A DNA stretch of 64,000 nucleotides from Streptomyces sp. NBC_01498. GTDB lineage: Bacteria > Actinomycetota > Actinomycetes > Streptomycetales > Streptomycetaceae. Position numbers and translations under genes: made by a program. The stretch is from NCBI RefSeq assembly GCF_036327775.1, contig NZ_CP109598.1, forward strand, positions 1,922,001 to 1,986,000, written 5' to 3'. Of the stretch, positions 7,160-16,191 are shown piece after piece. Position 1 is the stretch's first letter. Each line of letters starts with the position of its first letter. Under the pieces are notes generated by a model, which saw only the letters and a program-made list of their open reading frames with translations, had not been told where the DNA came from and did not search any database.

Positions 7160-9610
7160 GTGGCGAGCGCAGCCGAGCAGGAGACCGTGCGGGAACCGGT
7201 CCCGGATCCGATGATGGGTCACGTGACAGATCCGGTGGAAGAGGTCGGGACGGCGGGCGGGACGCCGGGCACGGGGGCGGGCGGGGCGGCGTCCCGGGCC
7301 GGGGCGGGCCCGACCGGGGGCACGACCGAGGCCACGCCCGGGGCCGGGCGGGCCCCGGGGGCCGCCCGCCGGGCCGGCGCGTCCGCCGCTCCCCCGCCCG
7401 ACGTCTGGCCGGGGGCGCCCACACCGCTCGGGGCGCGCTACCGCGTGGGCCCCGACGGGGTCGCGGGCACCAACTTCGCCCTCTGGGCGGGCGGCGCCGA
7501 GGCCGTGGAACTGTGCCTCTTCGACGACGCTCCCCCGGCGGCGCCCTCCGTAGGAGGAGACGCCGACGACGCGCCCTCCCCAGGAGACGGCCTCGTGGAG
7601 ACCCGGCTCCCGCTGACCGAGCTGACCCACGAGATCTGGCACGGCTTCGTGCCCGGGATACGCCCCGGACAGCGGTACGGCTTCCGGGTGCACGGCCGCT
7701 GGGACCCCTGGACCGGCGCCCGCTGGAACCCGGCGAAGCTGCTGCTCGACCCGTACGCCCGCGCCGTCGACGGCGACTTCGGGCTGCCGCCCGAGGTGTA
7801 CGGCCATGTGCGCGACTGGCCGCAGCGGCAGGTCGCCGACACGGTGCGCGACGAGCACGACTCGGCGCCGTACGTCCCCAAGGGCGTCGTCGTCCACGAC
7901 GAGGCGCCGGACGACGAGTGGGCCGACGACCGGCGCCCCAAGACGCCCTGGGCGGACTCGGTCATCTACGAGCTGCACGTGCGCGGCTTCACCATGCGCC
8001 ATCCGGGCATCCCCGACGAACTGCGGGGGACGTACGCGGGCCTCGCCCACCCGGCGGCGATCGACCACCTCGTACGGCTCGGGGTGACGGCGGTCGAGCT
8101 GCTGCCGGTCCACCAGTTCGCGCACGAGGACCATCTGCTGCGGCGCGGTCTGCGCAACTACTGGGGCTACAACTCCATCGGCTATTTCGCCCCGCACGCC
8201 GGCTACGCCGCGGGCGGCACACGCGGGCAGCAGGTCCGCGAGTTCAAGCGGATGGTGCGGGCCCTGCACCGCGCGGGGATCGAGGTCATCCTCGACGTCG
8301 TCTACAACCACACCGCGGAGGCCGGCGAGCTGGGCCCGACGCTGTCGCTGCGCGGCATCGACAACCGGGGCTACTACCGCCTCCAGCAGGACGCCCGGCG
8401 GTACACGGACTACACCGGCTGCGGCAACACCCTCGACGTCGTCCAGCCGCAGGTCCTGCGGCTGATCACGGACTCGCTGCGGTACTGGGTGACCGAGATG
8501 GGGGTCGACGGCTTCCGCTTCGACCTGGCGGCGGCGCTGGCCCGCTCGATGCACGACGTCGACATGCTGTCGCCGTTCCTCGCGGTGATCGCGCAGGACC
8601 CGGTGCTGCGTCGGGTGAAGCTCATCGCCGAGCCGTGGGACGTCGGCGCGGGGGGCTACCAGGTCGGGGCGTTCCCGCCGCTGTGGACGGAGTGGAACGA
8701 CCGCTACCGGGACGCCGTACGGGACTTCTGGCGCGGCGCCACGCCCGACGTACGGGATCTGGGCTACCGGCTCTCCGGGTCGAGCGACCTGTACGCGTGG
8801 GGCGGGCGGCGGCCGTACGCCTCCGTCAACTTCGTCACCGCGCACGACGGTTTCACCCTGCGCGACCTCGTCAGTTACGAGCACAAGCACAACGAGGCCA
8901 ACGGCGAGGGCAACCGGGACGGCACGGACGACAACCGCGCCTGGAACTGCGGCGCGGAGGGCGAGACCGACGACCCGGCGATCGACGCGCTGCGGCGCAG
9001 GCAGCAGCGCAACCTGCTCACCACCCTGCTGCTGTCGACCGGCGTGCCGATGCTCGTCGCGGGCGACGAGATGAGCCGTACGCAGGGCGGCAGCAACAAC
9101 GCGTACTGCCAGGACAACGAGACCAGCTGGATCGACTGGTCCCTGCTCGACCGGCCCGGCCCGCACGGCCTCCACCGGCTCACCAGGCGGCTGCTGGCCC
9201 TGCGGAACACCCATCCGGTGCTGCGGCGCCGCGCGTTCTTCTCCGGCCGCGCGCAGGCCCCCGACGGGCTGCGCGACCTGGCGTGGTTCCGGCCCGACGG
9301 GAAGGAGATGACCGAGGGGGACTGGTACGCGCCCGCCTCCACCCTCGGCCTGTTCCTGTCGGGACGCGACATCCCCGGCCGGGACGCACGGGGGCGGAAG
9401 ATCACCGACGACAGTTTCCTCGCGGTGCTCCACTCGGGCGCGGAGCCGGTGGACTTCGCGCTGCCGGGCCCGCCGTGGGCGCGGTCGTACGAGGTGGTCG
9501 TGGACACCTCGTACGAGGACCAGGAGGAGGAGCCGGGGACGGTGCTGGACGCGGGGACGGTGACGACGGTGCCCGCGCGGTCGGTGCTGCTGCTGCGGGT
9601 ACGGGGCTGA
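7160..9610 (+). CDS. glgX: Glycogen debranching enzyme GlgX
   Basis: An 816-residue GH13 subfamily 11 isoamylase-type enzyme that hydrolyses alpha-1,6 branch points in glycogen. After about 75 low-complexity residues there is a CBM48-like N-terminal beta domain (GARYRVGPDGVAGTNFALW), then the TIM barrel. The catalytic nucleophile Asp is in GVDGFRFD (about residue 455), the acid/base Glu in LIAEPWDVGAGGYQVG (about 491) and the transition-state Asp in VTAHDGFTLRDLVSYEHKHN (about 563). The start GTG 7160 has GGGAGGG eight bases upstream; earlier in-frame starts lack this. It works with glgP, glgE and glgB further along the window. A small GC-rich hairpin follows the stop. Confidence 0.93.
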   Translation: MASAAEQETVREPVPDPMMGHVTDPVEEVGTAGGTPGTGAGGAASRAGAGPTGGTTEATPGAGRAPGAARRAGASAAPPPDVWPGAPTPLGARYRVGPDGVAGTNFALWAGGAEAVELCLFDDAPPAAPSVGGDADDAPSPGDGLVETRLPLTELTHEIWHGFVPGIRPGQRYGFRVHGRWDPWTGARWNPAKLLLDPYARAVDGDFGLPPEVYGHVRDWPQRQVADTVRDEHDSAPYVPKGVVVHDEAPDDEWADDRRPKTPWADSVIYELHVRGFTMRHPGIPDELRGTYAGLAHPAAIDHLVRLGVTAVELLPVHQFAHEDHLLRRGLRNYWGYNSIGYFAPHAGYAAGGTRGQQVREFKRMVRALHRAGIEVILDVVYNHTAEAGELGPTLSLRGIDNRGYYRLQQDARRYTDYTGCGNTLDVVQPQVLRLITDSLRYWVTEMGVDGFRFDLAAALARSMHDVDMLSPFLAVIAQDPVLRRVKLIAEPWDVGAGGYQVGAFPPLWTEWNDRYRDAVRDFWRGATPDVRDLGYRLSGSSDLYAWGGRRPYASVNFVTAHDGFTLRDLVSYEHKHNEANGEGNRDGTDDNRAWNCGAEGETDDPAIDALRRRQQRNLLTTLLLSTGVPMLVAGDEMSRTQGGSNNAYCQDNETSWIDWSLLDRPGPHGLHRLTRRLLALRNTHPVLRRRAFFSGRAQAPDGLRDLAWFRPDGKEMTEGDWYAPASTLGLFLSGRDIPGRDARGRKITDDSFLAVLHSGAEPVDFALPGPPWARSYEVVVDTSYEDQEEEPGTVLDAGTVTTVPARSVLLLRVRG

Positions 9611-9644
9611 ACGACCCCGCCTCCTCAGGAGGTAAGCGGGGGGA

Positions 9645-9664
9645 CGCCTCCTCCTTGGGAGGCG
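9645..9664. terminator. Weak hairpin between glgX and the regulator remnant
   Basis: CGCCTCC at 9645-9651 pairs with GGAGGCG at 9658-9664. A second CCTCCT/AGGAGG pairing lies just before it. The position between two convergent coding ends suits a bidirectional terminator. Confidence 0.4.
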
Positions 9665-9689
9665 CGGAGGGACGCTGGGAGGCGCGCAC

Positions 9690-9914
9690 TCAGCCGAGGA
9701 TGCCCCGCTCGTAGCCGACGGCGACGGCCGCGGCCCGGTCCTTGACGCCCAACTTGCCGTAGATGTGGGTGAGATGCGTCTTGACCGTGGCCTCGCTGAT
9801 GAACAGCTCGGCGGCGATCTCCCGGTTCGAGGTGCCCCGCTCCGTCCCGGCCGGTGCGCGGCGGGCGAGGATCCTCCCGCCGCCCGCGCCCGCCGCCCGC
9901 CCGGTCCCCGTCAC
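9690..9914 (-). pseudogene. Remnant of a NarL/LuxR-type response regulator
   Basis: The last 50 or so residues are a clear GerE/LuxR helix-turn-helix C-terminus: [20 protein letters not shown] followed by [20 protein letters not shown]. No receiver domain precedes it. The frame opens with GTG overlapping the TGA of the ABC permease (GTGA at 9914-9911) and about 25 residues of Gly/Arg-rich sequence. ABC transporters of this layout are usually followed by a coupled histidine kinase and response regulator. The simplest reading is a deletion that joined the first codons of the kinase to the last third of the regulator. A 74-residue product might still bind DNA but could not be phosphorylated. Confidence 0.75.
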
Positions 9915-10654
9915 TGCCAGCGGAACCAGCGGGCGGCGCCGGCGGTCAGGACGACCGCCCAGAGGGCGAGGACGCCCAGGTCCGCCCAGTGCGGCCAGCC
10001 GCCGCGCATCGCGGTGTCCAGGGCCTCCGAGGCGGCGCCCATCGGTGTGCAGGAGACGATGTCGCGCATCAGGTCGGGCATCGTCTGGACCGGCAGCCAG
10101 ACCCCGGCCGTGAACATCGACGGGAAGAACAGGGCCGAGCCGATGGCCTGTCCGGCCCGCTGGGTGGGGGCGAGCGCGCAGACCACGCCGCCCATGGCGA
10201 GGGCGCCGGCGGTGGCGAGGACCAGCGCGAGGAGATAACCGGCGGGCTGTTCCGGCAGTGCCACGCCGAAGGCGATCCGGCCGACGACGATGACCAGGGC
10301 CGCCGAGGCGAGCGCGCCGGCGCCCAGCAGAACGAGCTGCGAGGTGAGCAGGGTGGCGGGCCGTACGGGGGTGGTGGACATACGGCGCAGGATGCCGCGC
10401 TCCCGGTAGCCGATCAGGATCGGCGGCATGGCCTGGAGCCCGGCCATGATCACGGCGAGCAGGGCGGCGATGGGGACGTACAGGTCGATGACCCGCCGGC
10501 CGCCGAGAGCCGCGTCCGGGTCCTGGAAGCCGGGGATCAGGCCGAGGATCACCATCAGCAGGGTGGGGAACGCGACGATCCAGAAGAGGACACCGGGTTC
10601 GCGGGTCAGCAGACGGGCCTCGGTCTTGAGGACGGCGGTGGACGCGGAGGCCAT
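9911..10654 (-). CDS. ABC-2 type transporter permease
   Basis: A 247-residue membrane protein with six hydrophobic segments, the usual topology of ABC-2 permeases of the DrrB/YadH type that export drugs, lipids or peptides. The N-terminus ([19 protein letters not shown]) and the loop [16 protein letters not shown] between helices 2 and 3 are diagnostic. It starts at ATG 10654, one base after the stop of the ATPase gene, so the two are translationally coupled. Its stop overlaps the start of the regulator remnant. Substrate unknown. Confidence 0.88.
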   Translation of the reverse strand: MASASTAVLKTEARLLTREPGVLFWIVAFPTLLMVILGLIPGFQDPDAALGGRRVIDLYVPIAALLAVIMAGLQAMPPILIGYRERGILRRMSTTPVRPATLLTSQLVLLGAGALASAALVIVVGRIAFGVALPEQPAGYLLALVLATAGALAMGGVVCALAPTQRAGQAIGSALFFPSMFTAGVWLPVQTMPDLMRDIVSCTPMGAASEALDTAMRGGWPHWADLGVLALWAVVLTAGAARWFRWQ

Positions 10655-10655
10655 G

Positions 10656-11687
10656 TCAGACCCTCTTCTCGGGGTACGGGGCGTGGGAGGAGGTCCCGGC
10701 GGGCGTTCCCGACCCGGTGCCGGGATCGGTTCCGGTCCCCGTCCCGGGCCCGGTGCCGGTCACGGATTCGGTGCCGACGGCGGAATCGGGGCCGGTTTCG
10801 GTCAGGTCCAGGAAGGCGTCGTCGAGCGTGGCCTCGGTGACGCGGAGCTGGTGGGCGGTGACCTGGTGGCGGGCGAGCAGGGTGATGACCGCGTTGACGG
10901 TCTCGTCGGTGCCGTTGATGACGATCCGGTCGCTCTCCGTCCGTACGGAGGCCGCGCCGGGCAGCGCGGACAGTTCCTCGTCGCGCAGCGGCCGGGACGG
11001 GGTGAAGGCGATGACGGTGGACGCGGTCGAGCGCGCGATCAGTCCGGAGGGGGTGTCGAGCGCGACGACCTTCCCCCGGTCGATGACGGCGATCCGGTCG
11101 CAGAGCCGCCGGGCCTCCTCCATGAAGTGGGTGACCAGCAGCACGGTCACACCGGAGTCCCTGATCTCCTCGATCAGGCTCCAGGTGTCACGCCGGGCGC
11201 GCGGGTCGAGGCCCGTGGTCAGTTCGTCCAGGACCACCACGCGCGGCCCGCCGATCAGGGCCAGCGCGATGAACAGCCGCTGCTTCTGGCCACCGGAGAG
11301 CTTCCCGAAACGCGTGGAGAGCTTCTCCTCCAGCCCGAGACGGGCGGCGAGTGGACGCCAGTCGGCGGGCTTCGGATAGAACGCGGAGTACAGCTCCAGC
11401 GCCTCGCGCACCGTCAGCTTCGCCTGGAGTTCGCTCTCCTGGAGCTGGGCGCCGAGGAGCTGGGTGACCTCCCGGTGGTCGCGGACCGGGTCGAGCCCGG
11501 CGACCCGGACCGTGCCGGAGTCGGGGACCCGCAGCCCCTCGACGCATTCGACGGTGGTGGTCTTGCCCGCGCCGTTGGGGCCGAGGATCCCGAAGATCTC
11601 GCCCTCCTCGACGGTGAACCCGACACCGTCGACGGCGGGCTTCCCCCCGTACGACTTGCGCAGACCGTTGACTTCGACAATCGCCAT
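10656..11687 (-). CDS. ABC transporter ATP-binding protein (DrrA-like)
   Basis: A 343-residue cytoplasmic ATPase partnering the adjacent permease. Walker A is GPNGAGKTTT (about residues 40-49), the Q-loop lies in QLLGAQLQESEL, the signature is LSGGQKQRL, and Walker B with catalytic Glu is VVVLDELTTGLDP. The H-loop is in VTHFMEEA. The C-terminal regulatory region is DrrA-like, and the protein ends in a Thr/Gly/Pro-rich tail of about 45 residues (repeats of GTG) before EKRV. The start MAIVEVNGLRKSYG at 11687 is preferred over an in-frame codon 15 bases upstream. It faces the ABC exporter operon across a shared regulatory region. Confidence 0.9.
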   Translation of the reverse strand: MAIVEVNGLRKSYGGKPAVDGVGFTVEEGEIFGILGPNGAGKTTTVECVEGLRVPDSGTVRVAGLDPVRDHREVTQLLGAQLQESELQAKLTVREALELYSAFYPKPADWRPLAARLGLEEKLSTRFGKLSGGQKQRLFIALALIGGPRVVVLDELTTGLDPRARRDTWSLIEEIRDSGVTVLLVTHFMEEARRLCDRIAVIDRGKVVALDTPSGLIARSTASTVIAFTPSRPLRDEELSALPGAASVRTESDRIVINGTDETVNAVITLLARHQVTAHQLRVTEATLDDAFLDLTETGPDSAVGTESVTGTGPGTGTGTDPGTGSGTPAGTSSHAPYPEKRV

Positions 11688-11747
11688 GACAGCAGGATCC
11701 ACCCGGACGGCCCAATGACGGTATCGGCCGTCGCGCCCGACCTGGGG

Positions 11748-11763
11748 TCAACCGATCGGTTGA
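11748..11763. promoter_or_regulatory. Perfect 16-bp palindrome TCAACCGATCGGTTGA
   Basis: This uninterrupted palindrome lies in the 136-bp divergent region between the DrrA-like ATPase and the ABC exporter, about 60 bp from each start codon. The symmetry and position fit a TetR- or MarR-type operator controlling one or both transporters. No such regulator gene is adjacent. Confidence 0.55.
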
Positions 11764-11823
11764 TGGTCCGGTCAGCCGGAAATCGGTGGGCAGTGTCAGT
11801 GGTGAAACGTAGGCTCGCCCCTG

Positions 11824-13857
11824 ATGCCGACCTCCGAAGATGTATCCGCCACGGACAGCTCCGCCGTCCCGAATCGTTCCGCCGTGCGCTCGCTGCTCAG
11901 GCTGTGGCCGTACGTGCGGCCCGTCCGCGTGCGCCTGTCCGCCGCGGCGCTGGTCGCCGTGCTGGCGTCCTGCCTGGGCCTGGTCTTCCCGCTCGTACTG
12001 AAGTGGATGGTCGACGGGCCGATCGCCGACCGCGACAAGGACGGCATCTGGCTCGGCGCGCTGTGGCTGCTGCTGCTCGGGATCGTGGAGGCGGCTCTCT
12101 TCGGCTTCCGGCGGTGGCTGGTGGCCCGGCCGCTGGCGGGGGTCGAGGCATCGATGCGGGCGGATCTCTACCGGCATCTCCAGCGGCTTCCGGTCGCCTT
12201 CCACGACCGCTGGCCGTCGGGGCAGCTGCTGTCGCGCGGGACGGCGGACCTGAGTCTGCTGCGGATGTTCCTGGCGTTTCCGCTGACCTTTCTGGTGGTG
12301 AACGCGACGACGATCCTGGTCGGCTTTCTGATTCTGCTGATGCAGGAGTGGACGCTGGGGCTCGTGCTGATGCTGCCCGTGGTGCCGCTGGTCGTCCTCT
12401 GTTCGATGTTCGAGGCGAAGTACTTCCTGGTGGCGCGCAAGGCCCAGGACCAGGTGGGCGATCTGACGACGGTGGTCGAGGAGAGCGTCCTCGGCATCCG
12501 GATCGTGAAGGGTTTCGGCAGGCACCGCAGCCAGGCGCTGGCGTTCCGGGCGCTCGCCGAGCGGCTGCGCGGTACGGAGCTGGGCAAGGCCCGGCTGCTG
12601 GCGGGCATCTGGGCGCTGATCACGGTCATCCCCGAGGTGGCGATCGGCGCGGCGCTGGTGCTCGGCACGGTCCAGGTGGCCGACGGGCAGCTGTCCACGG
12701 GCACGCTGGTCGCCTTCCTGTCGACGGCGCTGGCGCTGCGCTGGCCGGTGGAGTCGATCGGCTTCCTGCTGGCGATGAGCCAGGAGGCGGCGACGGCGAC
12801 CGAGCGGTACTTCGAGGTGATGGACACCGAGGAGGAGACGGCGGACCGGACGGGAAGGACGCACCCGGCGGACCCGGCAGGACCGGCGGCGGACGACACG
12901 GCCGTGGACGACGCCAAGGTGGCCCGGGAGCCCGACGGCGAGGCCAGGTCCGACGGGCTGCGCTTCGACGGCGTGTCGTTCCGGTATCCCGACGCGGAGA
13001 CCGGGTCCGTGCCCGTCCTGTCCGAGGTGGACCTCCACATCAGGTCGGGCGAGACCATGGCGCTCGTCGGCGCGACGGGCTCGGGGAAGACGACGCTGAC
13101 CGCGCTGGTGCCCCGGCTGCACGAGGCGACGGGCGGGCGGATCACGCTCGACGGCGAGGACGTGACGCTGATGCCCCGGCGGCGGCTGCGCGAGCTGGTG
13201 TCGGTGGCCTTCGAGGAGCCGACGCTCTTCTCCGCGACGGTCGCCGAGAACGTCCGGATGGGCGCCGAGAGCGCCGACGACGCCGCGCTGCTGCGCGCGC
13301 TGGACGTGGCGCAGGCCGATTTCGTACAGGACCTGCCGCACGGGGTGGACACGGAGGTCGGCGAGCAGGGGCTCAGCCTCTCCGGCGGCCAGCGGCAACG
13401 GCTGGCGCTGGCGCGGGCGGTGGTCGGCAGACCGCGCTTCCTGGTGCTGGACGACCCGCTGTCCGCGCTCGACGTCCATACGGAGGCCCTGGTGGAGGCC
13501 GCCCTGCGCCGGGTGCTGGAGGAGACGACGGCACTGGTGGTGGCGCACCGGCCGTCGACGGTGATGCTGGCGGACCGGGTGGCGCTGATCTCGGGCGGGC
13601 GGATCACGGCGGTCGGCACCCATCACGAACTGCTGCGGAGCAACGCGGAGTACGCGTGGCTGATGTCGGGGGCCGACGGGGAGCCGGACGCGGAGCCGGG
13701 AGTGGCCGCGAAGCCCGGCACGGAGGCGGAGCCGAGGCCGGGAGCGGGGTCGGCGCCCGGAGCGGGGTCGGAGACGGCCGACGGTGCCGCGCCGGAGAAC
13801 GATGAATGTGACGAAAGCGACACAGAGGCGCAAGCCGTCGAGGGGAGCATGCGATGA
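11824..13857 (+). CDS. ABC exporter half-transporter A (membrane + ATPase)
   Basis: A 677-residue fused exporter: an ABC type-1 six-helix membrane domain (about residues 20-320) followed by an ATPase domain. Walker A is GATGSGKTTLT (about 416), the signature LSLSGGQRQR is canonical, and Walker B reads FLVLDDPLSALD, with Asp in place of the catalytic Glu. That is the hallmark of the degenerate site in heterodimeric exporters such as TM287/288 or BmrCD. A hydrophilic Gly/Pro/Glu-rich tail of about 50 residues follows the ATPase. The partner gene starts inside its last codons (ATGA at 13854). Confidence 0.9.
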   Translation: MPTSEDVSATDSSAVPNRSAVRSLLRLWPYVRPVRVRLSAAALVAVLASCLGLVFPLVLKWMVDGPIADRDKDGIWLGALWLLLLGIVEAALFGFRRWLVARPLAGVEASMRADLYRHLQRLPVAFHDRWPSGQLLSRGTADLSLLRMFLAFPLTFLVVNATTILVGFLILLMQEWTLGLVLMLPVVPLVVLCSMFEAKYFLVARKAQDQVGDLTTVVEESVLGIRIVKGFGRHRSQALAFRALAERLRGTELGKARLLAGIWALITVIPEVAIGAALVLGTVQVADGQLSTGTLVAFLSTALALRWPVESIGFLLAMSQEAATATERYFEVMDTEEETADRTGRTHPADPAGPAADDTAVDDAKVAREPDGEARSDGLRFDGVSFRYPDAETGSVPVLSEVDLHIRSGETMALVGATGSGKTTLTALVPRLHEATGGRITLDGEDVTLMPRRRLRELVSVAFEEPTLFSATVAENVRMGAESADDAALLRALDVAQADFVQDLPHGVDTEVGEQGLSLSGGQRQRLALARAVVGRPRFLVLDDPLSALDVHTEALVEAALRRVLEETTALVVAHRPSTVMLADRVALISGGRITAVGTHHELLRSNAEYAWLMSGADGEPDAEPGVAAKPGTEAEPRPGAGSAPGAGSETADGAAPENDECDESDTEAQAVEGSMR

Positions 13858-15872
13858 CGTCGTCGCCGACGACCACGGGCGACGGCCCGTCCCGGCCGGA
13901 GGAGACCGCGGGCCCCGGCAGCGGCACCACCGTCACCGTGCCGGTGGCACCGGGACCGGCCGGCGTACGCACCGCCGTACCGGCCGAGGGAGCGGGACCG
14001 GCCACGCGACCGACCGACGCGCCGCCCGGCTCACCGACCGACGCGCCCTCCGCCGCCGAGCATCTGCCCGCCCCCGGGGATGACGATCCGTTCGCCCAGG
14101 ACGCCCTGCCCGCCCCGCCCGGAGCCACCGGCGCGCTGCTCCGGTCGCTGCTGCGCGCCCGGCGCGGCCGGGTCGCCCTCGCCGCGCTGTTCCTGCTGCT
14201 CCAGCAGGCGGCGGTGCAGGCGGGGCCGCTGCTCGTCGCGTACGCCATCGACCGGGGCGTACCCGCGTTCCGTGCCCACGACAACGGCCCGCTGATCGCC
14301 GTCGCCGTCGGCTATCTCCTCTGTTCCGCCGGGTCCGGCGTCTTCCAGTACGCCTACATCCGCTCCTCGGCCCGGGTCAACCAGGACGTGCTCCTCGATC
14401 TGCGGGGCCGGATCTTCCGCCATGCCCAGGCGCTGAGCGTGGACTTCCACGAGCGCTACACCTCGGGCCGGCTGATCTCACGCTCCACCGCCGACGTGGA
14501 ATCGCTGCGCGAACTGCTCTCCGAGGGGCTCCAGGAGCTCATCGGGGTCGTCCTCGCCTTCGTCTACATCTCGGCGATGCTGCTCTATCTGGACATCGGC
14601 ATCGGCGGACTCGCCGTGCTCTCCTTCGTCCCGCTGTACGCGCTGGTGCGGCTGTACCAGCACCGGGCCGGGACCATCTTCGGCAGGCGGTCCACGGCCA
14701 TCGCGGCGGTGATCGTGAAGTTCGCGGAGACGATGAACGGCATCCGCCCCGTCCAGGCGTTCCGCCGCGAGGACGCGAACGACGCCCGGTTCCACGAGCT
14801 GAACCACCACCACGAACGCACCAACGGCGACGCGCTCCTGGAGATGGCGCGCTATGTGGTGGGGTCCCGGCTCGTCGCCAACACCGCCGTCGCCGGGATC
14901 GTCCTGTGGGGCGCCTACCGGGTGGCCGAGGGCACGCTGGCCCTCGGGGTGCTCGCCGCGTCGGTGCTGTTCCTGCGCAGGCTGTACGACCCGATCGACC
15001 GGCTCGGGATGTTCCTCAACTCGTACCAGTCGGCGGCGGCCTCGCTGGAGAAGATCGCGGGCCTGCTGGCCCAGACGCCGTCCGTGCCGGAGGCGGCGGA
15101 GTCCCGCCCGCTGCCGGAGCTGACGAGCGGCCATCCGGGCCGGGAGGTCGTGTTCGACGGGGTCAGCTTCGCGTACCGCACGGGCGGTGAGGTCCTGCCC
15201 CGCTTCGACCTGACGATCCCGGCCGGGCAGACGGTCGCCGTCGTCGGCTCGACGGGCGCGGGCAAGTCGACGCTGGCGAAGCTGCTGGCCCGGTTCTACG
15301 ACCCGACCGAGGGCCGGGTGCTGCTCGACGGCACCGATCTGCGTGATCTGGACACCCTCACCCTGCGGCGCGGGGTGGTGATGGTGACCCAGGAGGCGTT
15401 CCTCTTCTCGGGCACGGTCGCCGAGAACATCGCGATCGGCCGCCCCGACGCGTCGCGCGACGACATCGAGCGGGCGGCGAAGGCGATCGGCGCGCACGAC
15501 TTCATCAGCGGTCTGCCGGAGGGGTACGACACGGACGTACGGAAGCGGGGCGGCCGGATCTCGGCCGGTCAGCGCCAGTTGGTGGCCTTCGCCCGCGCGC
15601 TGCTCGCCGACCCGTCCGTCCTGATCCTGGACGAGGCGACGAGTTCGCTGGACATTCCGGGTGAGCGGGCGGTGCAGCGGGCGATGGACACGGTGCTGGG
15701 CGGCCGTACGGCGGTGGTGATCGCGCACCGGCTGTCCACGGTGGAGATCGCCGACCGGGTGCTGGTGATGGACCACGGCCGGGTCGTGGAGGACGGCTCC
15801 CCGTCCGAACTGATCGCCGGGGTGGGCCGTTTCGCGGGTCTGCACCGCGCCTGGCGGGACAGCCTGGCCTGA
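13854..15872 (+). CDS. ABC exporter half-transporter B (membrane + ATPase)
   Basis: A 672-residue fused exporter forming a heterodimer with the preceding gene, to which it is coupled by a 4-bp overlap. An unusual 85-residue Pro/Gly/Thr-rich N-terminal tail precedes the six-helix membrane domain. The ATPase has Walker A GSTGAGKSTLAK, a canonical Walker B LILDEATSSLD with the catalytic Glu, and a non-consensus signature GGRISAGQRQL. Combined with partner A this gives one consensus and one degenerate ATP site. Likely a multidrug or lipid exporter; the substrate cannot be read from sequence. Confidence 0.9.
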   Translation: MTSSPTTTGDGPSRPEETAGPGSGTTVTVPVAPGPAGVRTAVPAEGAGPATRPTDAPPGSPTDAPSAAEHLPAPGDDDPFAQDALPAPPGATGALLRSLLRARRGRVALAALFLLLQQAAVQAGPLLVAYAIDRGVPAFRAHDNGPLIAVAVGYLLCSAGSGVFQYAYIRSSARVNQDVLLDLRGRIFRHAQALSVDFHERYTSGRLISRSTADVESLRELLSEGLQELIGVVLAFVYISAMLLYLDIGIGGLAVLSFVPLYALVRLYQHRAGTIFGRRSTAIAAVIVKFAETMNGIRPVQAFRREDANDARFHELNHHHERTNGDALLEMARYVVGSRLVANTAVAGIVLWGAYRVAEGTLALGVLAASVLFLRRLYDPIDRLGMFLNSYQSAAASLEKIAGLLAQTPSVPEAAESRPLPELTSGHPGREVVFDGVSFAYRTGGEVLPRFDLTIPAGQTVAVVGSTGAGKSTLAKLLARFYDPTEGRVLLDGTDLRDLDTLTLRRGVVMVTQEAFLFSGTVAENIAIGRPDASRDDIERAAKAIGAHDFISGLPEGYDTDVRKRGGRISAGQRQLVAFARALLADPSVLILDEATSSLDIPGERAVQRAMDTVLGGRTAVVIAHRLSTVEIADRVLVMDHGRVVEDGSPSELIAGVGRFAGLHRAWRDSLA

Positions 15873-15920
15873 CGCGGACGGAAATGCGGGTGCCTGACGG
15901 GCCGTTGCCCGCCCGCCGGG

Positions 15921-15966
15921 CAGGCGTGGGCGCCGGCCAGGCGTGGGCGCGGGGCAGGCGTGGGCG
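15921..15966. repeat. Three 17-bp tandem repeats
   Basis: CAGGCGTGGGCG recurs at 15921, 15938 and 15955, an exact 17-bp period, 50 bp downstream of the ABC exporter. The stretch from 15873 to about 16190 otherwise shows no supportable gene. Confidence 0.6.
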
Positions 15967-16154
15967 GGCGGTGGCGCACGACGAAGAGTGCGGGGGAAGA
16001 GGTGCCGGAGCGTGACGCGGGTGGGCGAGCGACTGGAGCGTCAGGAGGCCGCGGGGCGCCGGGCCCGGAGCACTCCTCCGAGCGGTGTCAGCGGCCGTGA
16101 CGCCGAATCCGGACCGCCGAGGGCCGAGGGCCGAGGGCGGGGCCGGAACTGAGA

Positions 16155-16191
16155 GCTGAAGACTCACGGCTGACTGCTGAAGACTGACGGC
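16155..16191. repeat. Pair of 16-bp direct repeats, 21-bp period
   Basis: GCTGAAGACTCACGGC at 16155-16170 and GCTGAAGACTGACGGC at 16176-16191 differ at one base. They sit immediately upstream of the methyltransferase pseudogene and may mark the junction where its 5' half was lost. Confidence 0.5.

Noticed and set aside
7010..9433. Very long minus-strand open frame antisense to glgX, continuous with the second L,D-transpeptidase
   Set aside because: It is the GC-rich shadow of glgX. The transpeptidase signal peptide and lipobox fix the real start at 7009, and the antisense translation shows no domain.
10428..13805. 1125-residue plus-strand frame spanning the ABC ATPase and exporter genes
   Set aside because: It runs antisense to the DrrA-like ATPase and out of frame with the exporter, and has no recognisable domain.
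14478..15845. 455-residue minus-strand frame opposite the second ABC exporter half
   Set aside because: The plus strand has clear Walker A, signature and Walker B motifs. The antisense frame is a codon-bias artefact.
15943..16152. 69-residue plus-strand frame after the ABC exporter
   Set aside because: It has Arg/Gly-rich composition, overlaps tandem repeats, and has no ribosome binding site or homologous motif.
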